DNA from: Chaetoceros tenuissimus
Taxonomy: Eukaryota; Bacillariophyta; Thalassiosirophyceae; Chaetocerotales; Chaetocerotaceae
Direction: 5' to 3'
DNA: 64,000 nt
Assembly: GCA_021927905.1 (NCBI GenBank)
Contig: BLLK01000060.1
Span: forward strand, 248,001 to 312,000
This document shows, one piece after another, positions 10,751 to 20,122 of the stretch. The notes under the pieces were generated by a model that was not told the DNA's origin, made no database searches, and was given only the letters and a program-made list of their open reading frames with translations. The position numbers were made by a program, and so were the translations under genes. How positions within the stretch are numbered: position 1 is the stretch's first letter; every line of letters begins with the position of its first letter.

Positions 10751-10954
10751 CTTTTGCAACTACTTTTAGCACAGATGCTGAGAAAGATGATGAAAATCCT
10801 AAAGTTTTTGACGATGATCTTAATGGCGAGTGCTAAACATATTCACAAGAGAAAAGTGAAAATCAACCCATACATCATACATGTTTATACTTTTTTAAAA
10901 TAAGTGGAATGAAAATGGCTGTATCTTTTCGAAATCTGTGGAAATAAACATGCT

Positions 10955-11497
10955 TTATTCCGCTACCAACTGTCTCTGTTCATCACGTTCATGAATCAAA
11001 ATAAGATGCCAACCAAATTGGGTGTGCACAGGGCCAATTACTTCACCAACATTGCTCTTAATACTAAACACAGCCTTGTTAAACGGAGGAACCATATCTC
11101 CATACTTGAACTTCCCTAGACTTCCTCCATTTGACTTGGAAGGGCAAGTCGAATACTTGGCAGCATACTCTGCAAATTTCTTCTTATCGTTTCCAATTTC
11201 TTTCATCATTTCCGCGAGTTTTGCTTCAGTCTTTTCCGAATGATCATCAATCAATATATGTGATGCTACCGCTGTCGATGGTTTGGTAAAGCTCGAGTAA
11301 ATTATAAGCGCTGATAAAGAAAAGATAATGACTGTCATTGGTGTAATTGGAAGTCTAATACCTCCAATTACAAAGTCTCGTGTGAGCCATGGTCTTTCAA
11401 TGGTATCTTCATCCGATGCATGTGCAAAAGATACGAGAAGCAGGCAGATGAGCTTCAAGAATGAGGCGGTATAGTTTTTTCCTTTGTTTGCTGACAT
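10955..11497 (-). CDS. Membrane-anchored parvulin-type peptidyl-prolyl isomerase
   Basis: A single exon of 180 residues. Residues 1-27 form a signal peptide ending in AHA. A second hydrophobic segment (TVIIFSLSALIIY) spans about 54-68. The parvulin (rotamase, PpiC) domain covers about 78-175: SHILIDD at its start, FAEYAAKYSTCPSKSNGGSLG in the middle with the usual S-GG-LG element, and VGEVIGPVHTQFGWHLILI at the end with the conserved FG-H. Proteins of this family catalyse proline cis-trans isomerisation and aid folding. The targeting suggests a secretory compartment or an outer plastid space with the domain held near a membrane. Whether both hydrophobic parts stay in the mature protein is open. 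Confidence 0.85.
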   Translation of the reverse strand: MSANKGKNYTASFLKLICLLLVSFAHASDEDTIERPWLTRDFVIGGIRLPITPMTVIIFSLSALIIYSSFTKPSTAVASHILIDDHSEKTEAKLAEMMKEIGNDKKKFAEYAAKYSTCPSKSNGGSLGKFKYGDMVPPFNKAVFSIKSNVGEVIGPVHTQFGWHLILIHERDEQRQLVAE

Positions 11498-12102
11498 GCT
11501 TCAAACTTTGCAAATTTTGAAATTCTAAGCAAGTATGTAACTGTGGGATATGCAAGTAAATAGTTTGTTGAAAGAGGTCACTTTGTGCAGTGCTATCATT
11601 GTAAGATCATGCTGATGCCTTTTATTGCTTTTGATCTTTTGATGCTTGTTCCAACTTCAGCTGCTCTTTAAGGTTATCGATAACCTCATAAATAACCGTT
11701 GATATGATCAATACGTACGTACGGAAACAATTTGTTTGATGAGAGAGACCCGGAAAGTGATGGAGCCGTTGAGGCAACATAACTTCTCCAGCCATACACC
11801 ACACACGATACAAAGCCAACACAAGTTCAATAGAAAAAACATTTCAGCTTTTTACACTGCTGATGATTATTGAATAGTAGAATTTACATAGTGAATACAC
11901 TGTCGTCGCATTTATAAAACTTCATCTCAGCATATTAGGTTCGAGCTCTCGGCATTCAATTCATTTGAAAACACGAACACAAGCAAAATACATTTTTGGA
12001 CAAGGTTTTCAAGACTACCTTCTACGTAAAGACACAGAAGGGCACAATCACATCAAAGAAATAACTCATAAATAAAAGAACCAGACTTGAATTCAATACA
12101 TC
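11498..12102. other. Divergent intergenic region, nothing recognised
   Basis: 605 bp between divergent genes. The palindromic string CGTACGTACG occurs near 11713, and similar strings occur in other intergenic regions of the window. A short antisense frame in 11622-11822 has no recognisable features. Confidence 0.35.
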
Positions 12103-13877
12103 ATGTCAAGTATCGAACTACCACCTACAAATGGAAAAGGCTATTCGCCGCCTAAAGCAGATAATGCACCTCGCATGAGTCACCACTCATCGCATTCATC
12201 AAATAATGAAAATAAATCCAGCAAACTTTCCACTCCAAATAAACAATCAGGAATATTTGGTGCATCGTCCAATCTCGTCAATAGTATTGTAGGAGCAGGA
12301 ATCATTGGAATTCCATACGCCTTAAGAGAGGCTGGGCTTATTGCTGGACTTCTTTTACTAGCTTTGGTGTCATACCTCACAGACAAGAGTTTGCGAGTGA
12401 TTGTAGGATTGGCTTCCTTCCATCCTAAATTAAGAAACAAGGATGTGAGAACTTTTGAAGATTTGGCATCATATCCTTTCGGCAAAACTGGTGTACACTT
12501 TATTCTTTTCAATATGATGATTATGTAAGTCGTTATTTGATGTCCAAGAGACTGATTAGCATTTATAAGCATATGAATATCTTTCTCACTATTACTTTCT
12601 AAAGGGCATATGGTGCAATGTTGGCTTATTTACTAATCATCAAAGATACCATTCCTTCGATTCTTGGTTTACACGATCGTGTTTCAAAGACATTGATTAT
12701 GATTGCAACTTCTGCAACCATTATGCTTCCACTTGCAATGCAGAGAGATATGGCATCTCTATCCATCACTTCCTTATTTTCTGTTTTAGCAGATGTTATT
12801 TTGGTAGGATTTATTACCATGTTTGCTCCTGTACAAGAAACTGTAGAAGCGGCAGGTGGTTTTGGTAAAGTCCTTGAGGAAGATGGAGTCAATCCTACCA
12901 TCTTTATTGGACTTGGGATTTTGTCGACTGCAATGGCTTGTCAGCATTCAGCATTCATTGTGAGTGGCTCATTAGAGAACAAAACTATGAAGAGATGGGC
13001 AACTGTCACTGGTGTCTCGATTGGTATCAGTGCCCTTCTCTGTGCAATTCTAGGCGTATCAGGTTATCTTGGTTTCTTGGACCAGACACAAGGTGATGTT
13101 TTGAATAACTTTGACCACGATTCTTTCATGCCAAAAGTTGCGAGGTTTCTTTTAGCAATTACAATGTTTTTTACATATCCTATGGAGAGTTTTGTAGCAA
13201 GACATGTTCTTGTACAGTTAGTACATGGTGGTGACATGGACGCACACGACGATCCTAATCATTCCGGGCAGGAAGGTGAAGAAGCTGGTGGATATTGCTT
13301 TTTAAATCGTAGGCAAACATGGTCTCTGGCGATTTATTTAATGGTTTTGATTCCTGCATTGTTCGTTGATGACCTTGGACCTGTATTAAGTATCACTGGA
13401 TCAATAGCTGGTGGTGGCATTGCCTACTGTGGACCAGGATTGGTTTATTTAGGTGTCAATGGTGAAGCTTTCCTATGCTTTTGCCACAATATGTTAATGA
13501 ATCGCGGTGGACGAACTGCACCAACTGTTGTGGATTCTGACTTGCCAATTGCAGGTGATGCAAATGTGAAAGCTGACAGTGACGATGAGAATATTATTGA
13601 AACATTAGATGCTACATCAAAACCTTTATGGTGGTACATTTTTGGCTATCCAATTTGGAGCAAAATCGCAAAGGTTGGTATGAAAAATATGGATGCAAGG
13701 GTCAATAATGAAATGAACAATTCCTTCTCAGTTGCCTATGACGAGAATACAATGTTACCAAAAAAGAAGGACTACTTTATCTCAATCTTTTTCATTGTCT
13801 TTGGTGTTATATCTGCCATTGTTGGAGTAGCCTCGAATATCTATGTCCAATTGACAGAAGAAGATGATGAAATCTAA
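12103..13877 (+). CDS. Amino-acid transporter of the SLC38/AVT (AAAP) type, copy A
   Basis: Exon 1 is 12103-12524 and exon 2 is 12605-13877. The intron of 80 nt has donor GTAAGT and acceptor CTAAAG, phase 2, giving 564 residues. After a polar N terminus of about 45 residues comes the family hallmark FGASSNLVNSIVGAGIIGIP in the first membrane segment, which is the unwound substrate-site helix of this fold. About eleven membrane segments follow, then an acidic loop before the last one. Members move amino acids with protons or sodium across plasma or vacuolar membranes. The intron position (before AYGAMLAYLLIIKD) is shared with the two copies at 20123 and 22271. This copy is the most diverged of the three and keeps the GAG motif in TM1. 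Confidence 0.88.
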
Positions 13878-15031
13878 AAAACGCACTATTTTCCAATGTA
13901 ATTTATTCAAATAAATAGAGGCTTTGAAATTATCTTTTGTGTACGAGAGATTCCTGCCTTCTCATTTTGCCACGTCCTCCTTCGTTGTATGGTACTGTGA
14001 TGTTTTCCTTTGAAACTAATTTTTTCAAAATGATATTTCTTCTCATGTGAACTAAAAAGTAAAGCGAAAAACGGGAAACGAACGTCGAGAATGTGGAACA
14101 TTTAAGCTTCGCAGTGACAGCACTGACCCTAAAATGTATCTGAACTGAAAAAGAGATATTTTAAAGATGTTGCTATTTATTTTTATGAAACTGAGCATAC
14201 TTCTGGAAGAGATTACTTCTATTACTCTTTTAAATTGCTTGATTCGGTTCTATCTGATTCAATTTCGATTTTCTGTTCTACGTAGTCTAGGTCTAGGGAT
14301 TAGGATGATTTATCATTCCTTGTTTCTTGTTTTAGGGTTTAGGGTTTAGAGGGCTCAACGATATTCCAAAAAACTGTCCATGAGAAGGTTCAAATAAGTG
14401 GGAATAGTGTACACATCAGAAAGGGAGAATCTTGAGGATGGTTGAGGCCTTTCCAATTTACTCGTAATACTATATCAACAGCAAAACACACTTGAACCAA
14501 TCGCTTGCTTGAGCAAAAGGAACAAATTTGAGCAATCAATCCCTAAATGCAGATACTTGCGTACATTTAAATACAAGCCTATGTTTTCCCTGTCTTTTGC
14601 TAAGCGGAGTACAGGAATGTTGAATATAATCTTTTGGTAGATGCATAAATACCAGTTCCGACATTCCTTGAAATTGTCAATTGTCAATGATATTTCCTCC
14701 TCGAGGTTACCCTTGTTGATTTCCTTTGTTCCTCTTCTCTGTTTCCGAAATTATAAGGTAATAGGGCGTTGAGAATTAATGAATCGAGAACATAGAGAAC
14801 TAGCGGGGATGTTTCAACCCCGAAAGAAGTAGGAATCATCAGAAAACGAGAATCAAGGAAAGAAAGAACATCCAGCACTTGAAGGCCTAAGTCGACTATG
14901 ATGGTACAACATGCTTTCTCAAAAGAAGGTTTCACCAGTTTAGAACCTACGTACGTACTCGCAAGCCCTGAGTTATTTCTGTGATACAATCCCATAAATA
15001 ACTCAAACAACAACATTTACTTAGCATTCAT
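13878..15031. other. Long intergenic region with a telomere-like tract
   Basis: 1154 bp without a supportable gene. Short frames on both strands show no domain. The one notable element is the telomere-like tract at 14331-14351. It must also carry the promoter of the TPR gene. Confidence 0.4.
14331..14351 (+). repeat. Interstitial telomere-like repeat, about three TTTAGGG units
   Basis: Two perfect TTTAGGG heptamers are followed by an imperfect third (TTTAGAGGG). Isolated GGGATTAGG and CTAGGG variants lie in the 50 bp upstream. TTTAGGG is the plant-type telomere unit. The tract is too short to be a chromosome end and sits between genes. Confidence 0.5.
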
Positions 15032-16828
15032 ATGAGTGAGACATTTGACGATAGCTTACCACGTAATATGAAACCTTCTATACCCTCTTTAGGAAGGATT
15101 GCGTACAAGCAAGAACACAACAAATTTAAAAGGGCATTGTATTTTTTTCAGGAAGGCAGGCCTAGAGAAGCAAGGGATCTAATTTTGACTATTCTGCAGG
15201 AAGAAAAAGGGTTAAGTTGTGAAAACATCTCATCATACGCATCTTCCGTTTCTGAATGTGGTATTCAAGAAAAATTCATGCTTGTTTCTCTATTACATGT
15301 CCTATGTAACTGCCAAGTCTCCATCCAGAATGAAGATGTTGAAGACTCTGTCCTCGATATGAAGATTCCATTAGACATTCTTGATATAGCTTTTGAAATC
15401 CTGAACTCTATGTACAGTTCTATTCAGAATGGACGAGAAGGATCCCGAAAGAAGAAGCAGTATCTTTGTCTATACGCTGCCGTGCTCAAGACCAAAGGAA
15501 AGTTGTATAGTATCATGAAGAAACCCAAAGATGCCCTTGCTATGTATCAAAAGAGTTACCAAATTCTTCAGAAAGAACTAGGAGAATCCCATATTGAGAC
15601 AGCTCATTGCATAATAAATATTGGCAAGGTTCATTTTGAACTTGACAATGTTATAGAGAGTATTCATGCTTTTGAAGTATTTCTTCGAGTTGCAAATGAA
15701 AGAAAAAGTAAAGACTTTTCAAAAATTTATGACGCACTTGTATCCCTTGGTACAATGTATAATCAATGCAACATTCCATACATTGCCCAGAAATACCTTC
15801 ATCAGGCCCAAGAAATTGCAAAGACTCACTTTTCAAACGATTACGTCAAAAATTCGCAAGTACACTTCAAACTAGGCGAAGCATATTACAACATAGGCAA
15901 CTTAGACAAGTCAATAGAATCCTACAAAGTTTCACTAAATTTTGAACTGGACTACTCCTTTCATGCAACCAAACTTTATGAGATGCAAAGACGTCTTCAA
16001 GAAGCAAGGAAAGGACCAATTGTCATCAGATTGATTGGTATGGGCTATGCGCTCATTCGAAAGGAATCTTATGAAGAAGCTCTCAACACTCTTCATAGTG
16101 CTCTTCGAATTGTACCTAATTCAGATGAGGAAACGTTGAAAGATACCTCTTCCTTCCAGAGCTCTGACTTGCGTGTCAAAATATATTCGAGTCTGGCAAA
16201 CGTTCATAAATGCCGTGGTGACTTCAATTCTGCTGTGGAGAACTTCCAAAAGGCTCTTGAGATATTACAGACAAATAACCCCGATAGTTGCCATGCATTA
16301 TCTGCAAATTTGTGGAACGAATTTGGTAAATTGTATCTTGAAAACAAATTTTATGAAGAGGCCTTGGAATGCTTCACTTGTGCGAGGAATATTCTCTGGA
16401 AGATTATTTTTCAAGACAAAAGTATGATTGTGCAATACACTGAAATTACAAGCAATATAGCTAAAAGCCATTTCTACCTAGGTGACTTTCAAAAGTCGAT
16501 CTTGCACTACAAAATCACTTCAAGTTTTATAGATGCAAACATAGGTGAAAATGTACACCAACATATGGAATGTGAAGAAGAAGAATTTTTATTTCGAAGA
16601 CAATTGCGGACAATGATCAGCATTGCAACAGCATATGGGAGGATGGAAAAACATTATTTGCAGTTACATTACCTAAAGAGAGCCAAGACTATTTCGATGG
16701 AAAACGATTTTGCAATGACCAGCTCTGAGGTTTCGTTGATTGATGATGTCATTAATGACTTTTACGCGAAAAAAATGAACTTTAAAGTATGTGAGACTAC
16801 ACAATGGGACTGTGCACCGGCTGCTTAA
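15032..16828 (+). CDS. Tetratricopeptide-repeat protein
   Basis: A single exon of 598 residues. After about 60 residues the protein is a series of helical TPR units. The clearest are: CLYAAVLKTKGKLYSIMKKPKDALAMYQKS; AHCIINIGKVHFELDNVIESIHAFE; VHFKLGEAYYNIGNLDKSIESYK; SSLANVHKCRGDFNSAVENFQKALE; and WNEFGKLYLENKFYEEALECF. The pattern resembles the kinesin-light-chain style of TPR common in diatoms. It is expected to be a protein-binding scaffold in the cytoplasm. No catalytic domain or targeting signal was seen, and no partner can be inferred. Confidence 0.8.
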   Translation: MSETFDDSLPRNMKPSIPSLGRIAYKQEHNKFKRALYFFQEGRPREARDLILTILQEEKGLSCENISSYASSVSECGIQEKFMLVSLLHVLCNCQVSIQNEDVEDSVLDMKIPLDILDIAFEILNSMYSSIQNGREGSRKKKQYLCLYAAVLKTKGKLYSIMKKPKDALAMYQKSYQILQKELGESHIETAHCIINIGKVHFELDNVIESIHAFEVFLRVANERKSKDFSKIYDALVSLGTMYNQCNIPYIAQKYLHQAQEIAKTHFSNDYVKNSQVHFKLGEAYYNIGNLDKSIESYKVSLNFELDYSFHATKLYEMQRRLQEARKGPIVIRLIGMGYALIRKESYEEALNTLHSALRIVPNSDEETLKDTSSFQSSDLRVKIYSSLANVHKCRGDFNSAVENFQKALEILQTNNPDSCHALSANLWNEFGKLYLENKFYEEALECFTCARNILWKIIFQDKSMIVQYTEITSNIAKSHFYLGDFQKSILHYKITSSFIDANIGENVHQHMECEEEEFLFRRQLRTMISIATAYGRMEKHYLQLHYLKRAKTISMENDFAMTSSEVSLIDDVINDFYAKKMNFKVCETTQWDCAPAA

Positions 16829-16939
16829 AATAAAAATATCCAAGTAGTATTTTCCGATTATTGATTCTACCAATGACAAAAACTGAGCTTTCAATTGTTT
16901 CTTTTTCGTTACCTGCATTTTAGTTTACCTACTAGTCTA

Positions 16940-17420
16940 CAGTCGCATTGTAAAAAATCATGTAATCTCCGGGTGCCGTGACCCTTTCAAGAAAATTTCC
17001 GGAAACATTGAATATAAGACTCAGCTCTTCAGACAAAAACACGTGCATTATCAAAAGGATGGATGTCTAGAACAAGGAGATAATAGAGAAAACACAACTC
17101 TAAATAAGTATGAAAAATATCTAGATGATTTGGTCTTGTCTTGCTTTTTCAATATATTTAACGATCTTGACTTTTCTTGCCTTGTCTGACATGTCAACAT
17201 AGCGGGAATAAAAATGAGGACATTTATTATCTAAAAATTCTTATTGCTTATTTCTGGTTGAAAATTAACTAACTCAAAAATCCGTCTCATACAAACACTA
17301 GGCAATAGCAATTGGAAGTGTTTGTATGAAATGGATTTTTGAGAAATTTTTTTTTCCGGTCAAAATAAGGAAAAAATAACTCGGGACCCGGAGATGACAT
17401 TATTTTTTACAATGCGACTG
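16940..17420. mobile_element. MITE with 39-bp terminal inverted repeats and TA target duplication
   Basis: The left end (16940-16978) starts CAGTCGCATTGTAAAAAAT. The right end (17382-17420) is its reverse complement with about 36 of 39 positions matching. TA dinucleotides flank both ends (16938-16939 and 17421-17422), as expected for Tc1/mariner-type insertion. The 481-bp element has no coding frame, so it would have been moved by a transposase encoded elsewhere. A second, nested inverted repeat sits near its centre. Superfamily is inferred only from the TA flank and size. Confidence 0.8.
17273..17343. repeat. Nested 27-bp inverted repeat inside the MITE
   Basis: The arms 17273-17299 and 17317-17343 are reverse complements at about 25 of 27 positions, separated by a 17-bp loop. 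Both arms contain CTCAAAAATCC and ATACAAACACT in complementary form. Transcribed RNA would fold into a strong hairpin, a structure that can feed small-RNA production. That role is not shown here. Confidence 0.75.
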
Positions 17421-17719
17421 TACATAAAAGAATTCTCTTTTTGAATCCTTGTCTTGTTTTACCTCTATATAGTAAGTACGTACATACATGCGGACAAGAA
17501 GCATCAAGATAGATTCAGATGATGATGAGAAGACGCAATAGACACTCACTAGACACACTCTACAAAGAGGCTAGTTCTAATAAAACAAAATACAAAAAAG
17601 TCTCTTGTGTGGAATGTGGGATGGGGACTTTATGAAGAGTCAAGCAAAGTCTTCATCAGCCTGAGAAAGTTTTTACACTTTTTAGTTTTCTGTTTGATTC
17701 ATTACTTTTTCGTTACCAC

Positions 17720-18841
17720 ATGACAACATCCGTAAAGAAGACGCTCCGTAGAGTCGGCTATGTTTTCGAAGAGAGGTACCTTTGGCATACTCCTTGGATT
17801 GTGCAATTTTCTCCTCTTGTCCAACCTTTCCAGCATTGGGAGCATGCAGAAACCAAACGAAGATTTCATAATTTACTGCTTGTTTCAGGGATTTACAACA
17901 GCTTGAATCATTTGAAAGATGTAAATCCAGTCAATGAAGAGGATCTTCAATTGGTACATACATCTGAATATATCCAAAACATCAAAACTCAATCAGCAAG
18001 GCTAGAAGGAGGTCTCGCAGACACTGAAACGACCTTTTCGCAATACGCATATGATATAGCTGCACTCGCAGTTGGAGGTGCGTTCCTTGCTGCCAAGAAG
18101 ATTATGGATGGAGAAGTTGAGAATGCATATGTCTTGTGCAGACCACCTGGACATCATGCACTAGCAGATCGAGGAATGGGTTTCTGTATCTTCAACAATA
18201 TCGCTCTCACGGCAAAGTATTTGCTGAAAAATTATGATTCTGTCAAAAAAATTGCGATTGTAGATTTCGATGCACATCATGGAAACGGAACGCAGGACAT
18301 CTTTTTGCACGAGAAAATCGTGTTATTTATTTCGACTCATCAGTCCTCAAACTTTCCAGCACAGTCAGGATTTGCTAACGAAGTAGGTGAAGGGGAAGCC
18401 AAAGGAACTAACATCAATATTCCTTTGCCTTCTGGATCAGGTGGAGGGGCATTCAAATATGCGTTTGAGAAAGTAGTCATTCCTTCCTTGGAGAAATTTG
18501 AACCGGATTTTATTCTAGTTAGCAGCGGACTTGATGCATCATATAGCGACCCTCTTTCTTCCTTGATTTTGTCAAGCCAAGATTTTGCTTTCATGACGAA
18601 ATCGTTGGTATCTGCTGCTGAAAATTTGTGCGATGGCAAAATTCTTTTTCTGCACGAGGGTGGGTATTCTGAGCACTATGTTCCATTTTGTGGCCTTGCA
18701 GTAATTGAAGCGATGTTAGGGGTAGACCAGGTTTTGAAAGATCCTTTTCTGGGTGAAATTAAAAGTTGGGATGGTACTCATTTGGCCGAGCATCAGAAGA
18801 AATCAATTGACGAAGTGATGGTATTACATGGACTTTTATAG
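17720..18841 (+). CDS. Class II histone deacetylase family protein (bacterial HDAH-like)
   Basis: A single exon of 373 residues. The arginase-deacetylase fold motifs are intact: RPPGHHA near 140 with the paired active-site histidines, IVDFDAHHGNGTQDIF near 180 with the zinc-binding Asp and His, SSGLDAS with the second zinc Asp, and HEGGYSEHYVPFCGLAV with the catalytic-site tyrosine. The ending EGGYS..YVPFCGLAV is characteristic of bacterial HDAH-type and acetylpolyamine amidohydrolase-like enzymes. It removes acetyl groups from lysine or polyamine substrates using zinc. No targeting signal was seen, so cytosol or nucleus is likely. The substrate, histone or otherwise, cannot be decided. Confidence 0.88.
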   Translation: MTTSVKKTLRRVGYVFEERYLWHTPWIVQFSPLVQPFQHWEHAETKRRFHNLLLVSGIYNSLNHLKDVNPVNEEDLQLVHTSEYIQNIKTQSARLEGGLADTETTFSQYAYDIAALAVGGAFLAAKKIMDGEVENAYVLCRPPGHHALADRGMGFCIFNNIALTAKYLLKNYDSVKKIAIVDFDAHHGNGTQDIFLHEKIVLFISTHQSSNFPAQSGFANEVGEGEAKGTNINIPLPSGSGGGAFKYAFEKVVIPSLEKFEPDFILVSSGLDASYSDPLSSLILSSQDFAFMTKSLVSAAENLCDGKILFLHEGGYSEHYVPFCGLAVIEAMLGVDQVLKDPFLGEIKSWDGTHLAEHQKKSIDEVMVLHGLL

Positions 18842-18937
18842 CATGTGCATAAAAATAGAACGAAATGGAATAAAACGAAACGAAAAGTAGACCTAATTTA
18901 AGACATCGCTGAGTATCATCGTGAATAGCATAACTTC

Positions 18938-19639
18938 TTACAACTCGGTATCTAGCATGTTCAAGATGAGTTCTTCTAATTCCATAGGATTGACTCCAGA
19001 AAAACTTCTGACTTCGCCTGATGGACTAATTACAAAGTATGTTGCAAAGTTCCAAGAAATTGTTGGAGGTCCAGCTTCTCTCTTCAAAAATTTATATACC
19101 GGAGAAGCCATTGGTCCATTTACGTTGATTTTGTCCATCATGCGATACTCGGCACCCTTCTCTTCTACGGCAAAACGTTTAATCTGGGAACATGAATCAG
19201 CCTCTTGATTTCCGAATTGATTGCATGGAAATGCCAAAATTTCAACCTTTTCTGAACTCTTTACTGAATCATACAACATTTTCAATCCACGATAATGAGA
19301 TTCAGTATAACCACAGTGCGAAGCAACATTCACCACAACTGTGATTTTGCCTTCGAGATTCTTGAAGGGAAAATCTACTCCATCGATATCTTTTGCAGAC
19401 AATTGAAAGAAGTTTGTAATGCCTTCAATATTAGCATGGCTCTCTATTCCCATCTTTTGATCGTAACGATCACATGACGCTTGGCATTCTTTTCTCATAT
19501 AGCCTGGATTCTTATCACATTCTCCTACCTCTGCCCATCCGGAGCAGCGAGCATCTGTGTCTCTGTTCACTGCTGTAGTTGAATGAACAGAGGCAAGAGC
19601 AAGGATTACAGCCAAGACAACACTAACAATACGGAACAT
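18938..19639 (-). CDS. Secreted glutathione peroxidase with an N-terminal ShK-like cysteine module
   Basis: A single exon of 233 residues. Residues 1-23 are a signal peptide. A cysteine module follows (DARCSGWAEVGECDKNPGYM, then CQASC), in the style of ShK domains, at about 30-57. The peroxidase domain covers about 72-230. It has NVASHCGYT with the peroxidatic cysteine (cysteine, not selenocysteine), LAFPCNQFGNQE with the usual second cysteine and the glutamine of the active site, and WNFATYFVISPSGEV with the tryptophan-asparagine pair. Cysteine enzymes of this family usually use thioredoxin rather than glutathione to reduce lipid and other peroxides. The signal peptide implies the secretory route. 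The ShK module may mediate binding. Confidence 0.85.
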   Translation of the reverse strand: MFRIVSVVLAVILALASVHSTTAVNRDTDARCSGWAEVGECDKNPGYMRKECQASCDRYDQKMGIESHANIEGITNFFQLSAKDIDGVDFPFKNLEGKITVVVNVASHCGYTESHYRGLKMLYDSVKSSEKVEILAFPCNQFGNQEADSCSQIKRFAVEEKGAEYRMMDKINVNGPMASPVYKFLKREAGPPTISWNFATYFVISPSGEVRSFSGVNPMELEELILNMLDTEL

Positions 19640-20122
19640 TCTAATTGCGATGGGATGACTATGTTATTGAAGAAGTGCAAAGACAACTATTTCATCAAAC
19701 TCCTCGTACTCTTGGTGCTGAGAAGTGTGATCCTTGATGCCGCCTACCATACTCACTTTTTTGTTGTATCTTTTTTCTCTCTGTTGTCATCAATTCGATC
19801 AATCATCAACTCGCAACTCTGACGTATTTGTATTAGGGATTGAAATGATACCTCTTCTATTGGAGTGGAGTTCGTAGAAAGAGCGAACCCTTTTCACCTT
19901 CCCACCTCATTCTTGTTTTCGCCTTAAATAGTGGTGAGTCTTGTACCCAATGACCAATGACGCATCAAGTACATAAGAGTATACAAATGATGCATTGCAC
20001 ACGCCTCCTTTTCCTCACATTTTCTTCATCGCGCATTCGTTACTTATGGGGCAGAAAGTTGCAACTATTAGGTGGCTGATGATAAATAATTGTTCCAACA
20101 CTTTAATGCAGCTAAGGACAAC
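19640..20122. other. Divergent intergenic region, nothing recognised
   Basis: 483 bp between the peroxidase and transporter copy B. No repeat, RNA gene or clear promoter motif was recognised. Confidence 0.35.

Larger units (their letters stand above)
16829..17719. other. Intergenic region occupied largely by a MITE
   Basis: 891 bp without a gene. Positions 16940-17420 form the inverted-repeat element described separately. The rest (17423-17719) should hold the promoter of the histone deacetylase gene. Confidence 0.5.

Noticed and set aside
11622-11822. 66-codon antisense frame upstream of transporter copy A
   Set aside because: No domain and no support beyond being open.
1-14474. Shared string CTCGTAATACTATA at 1 and 14461
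   Set aside because: Only about 14 bases match and the flanks differ, so chance is the simplest explanation.
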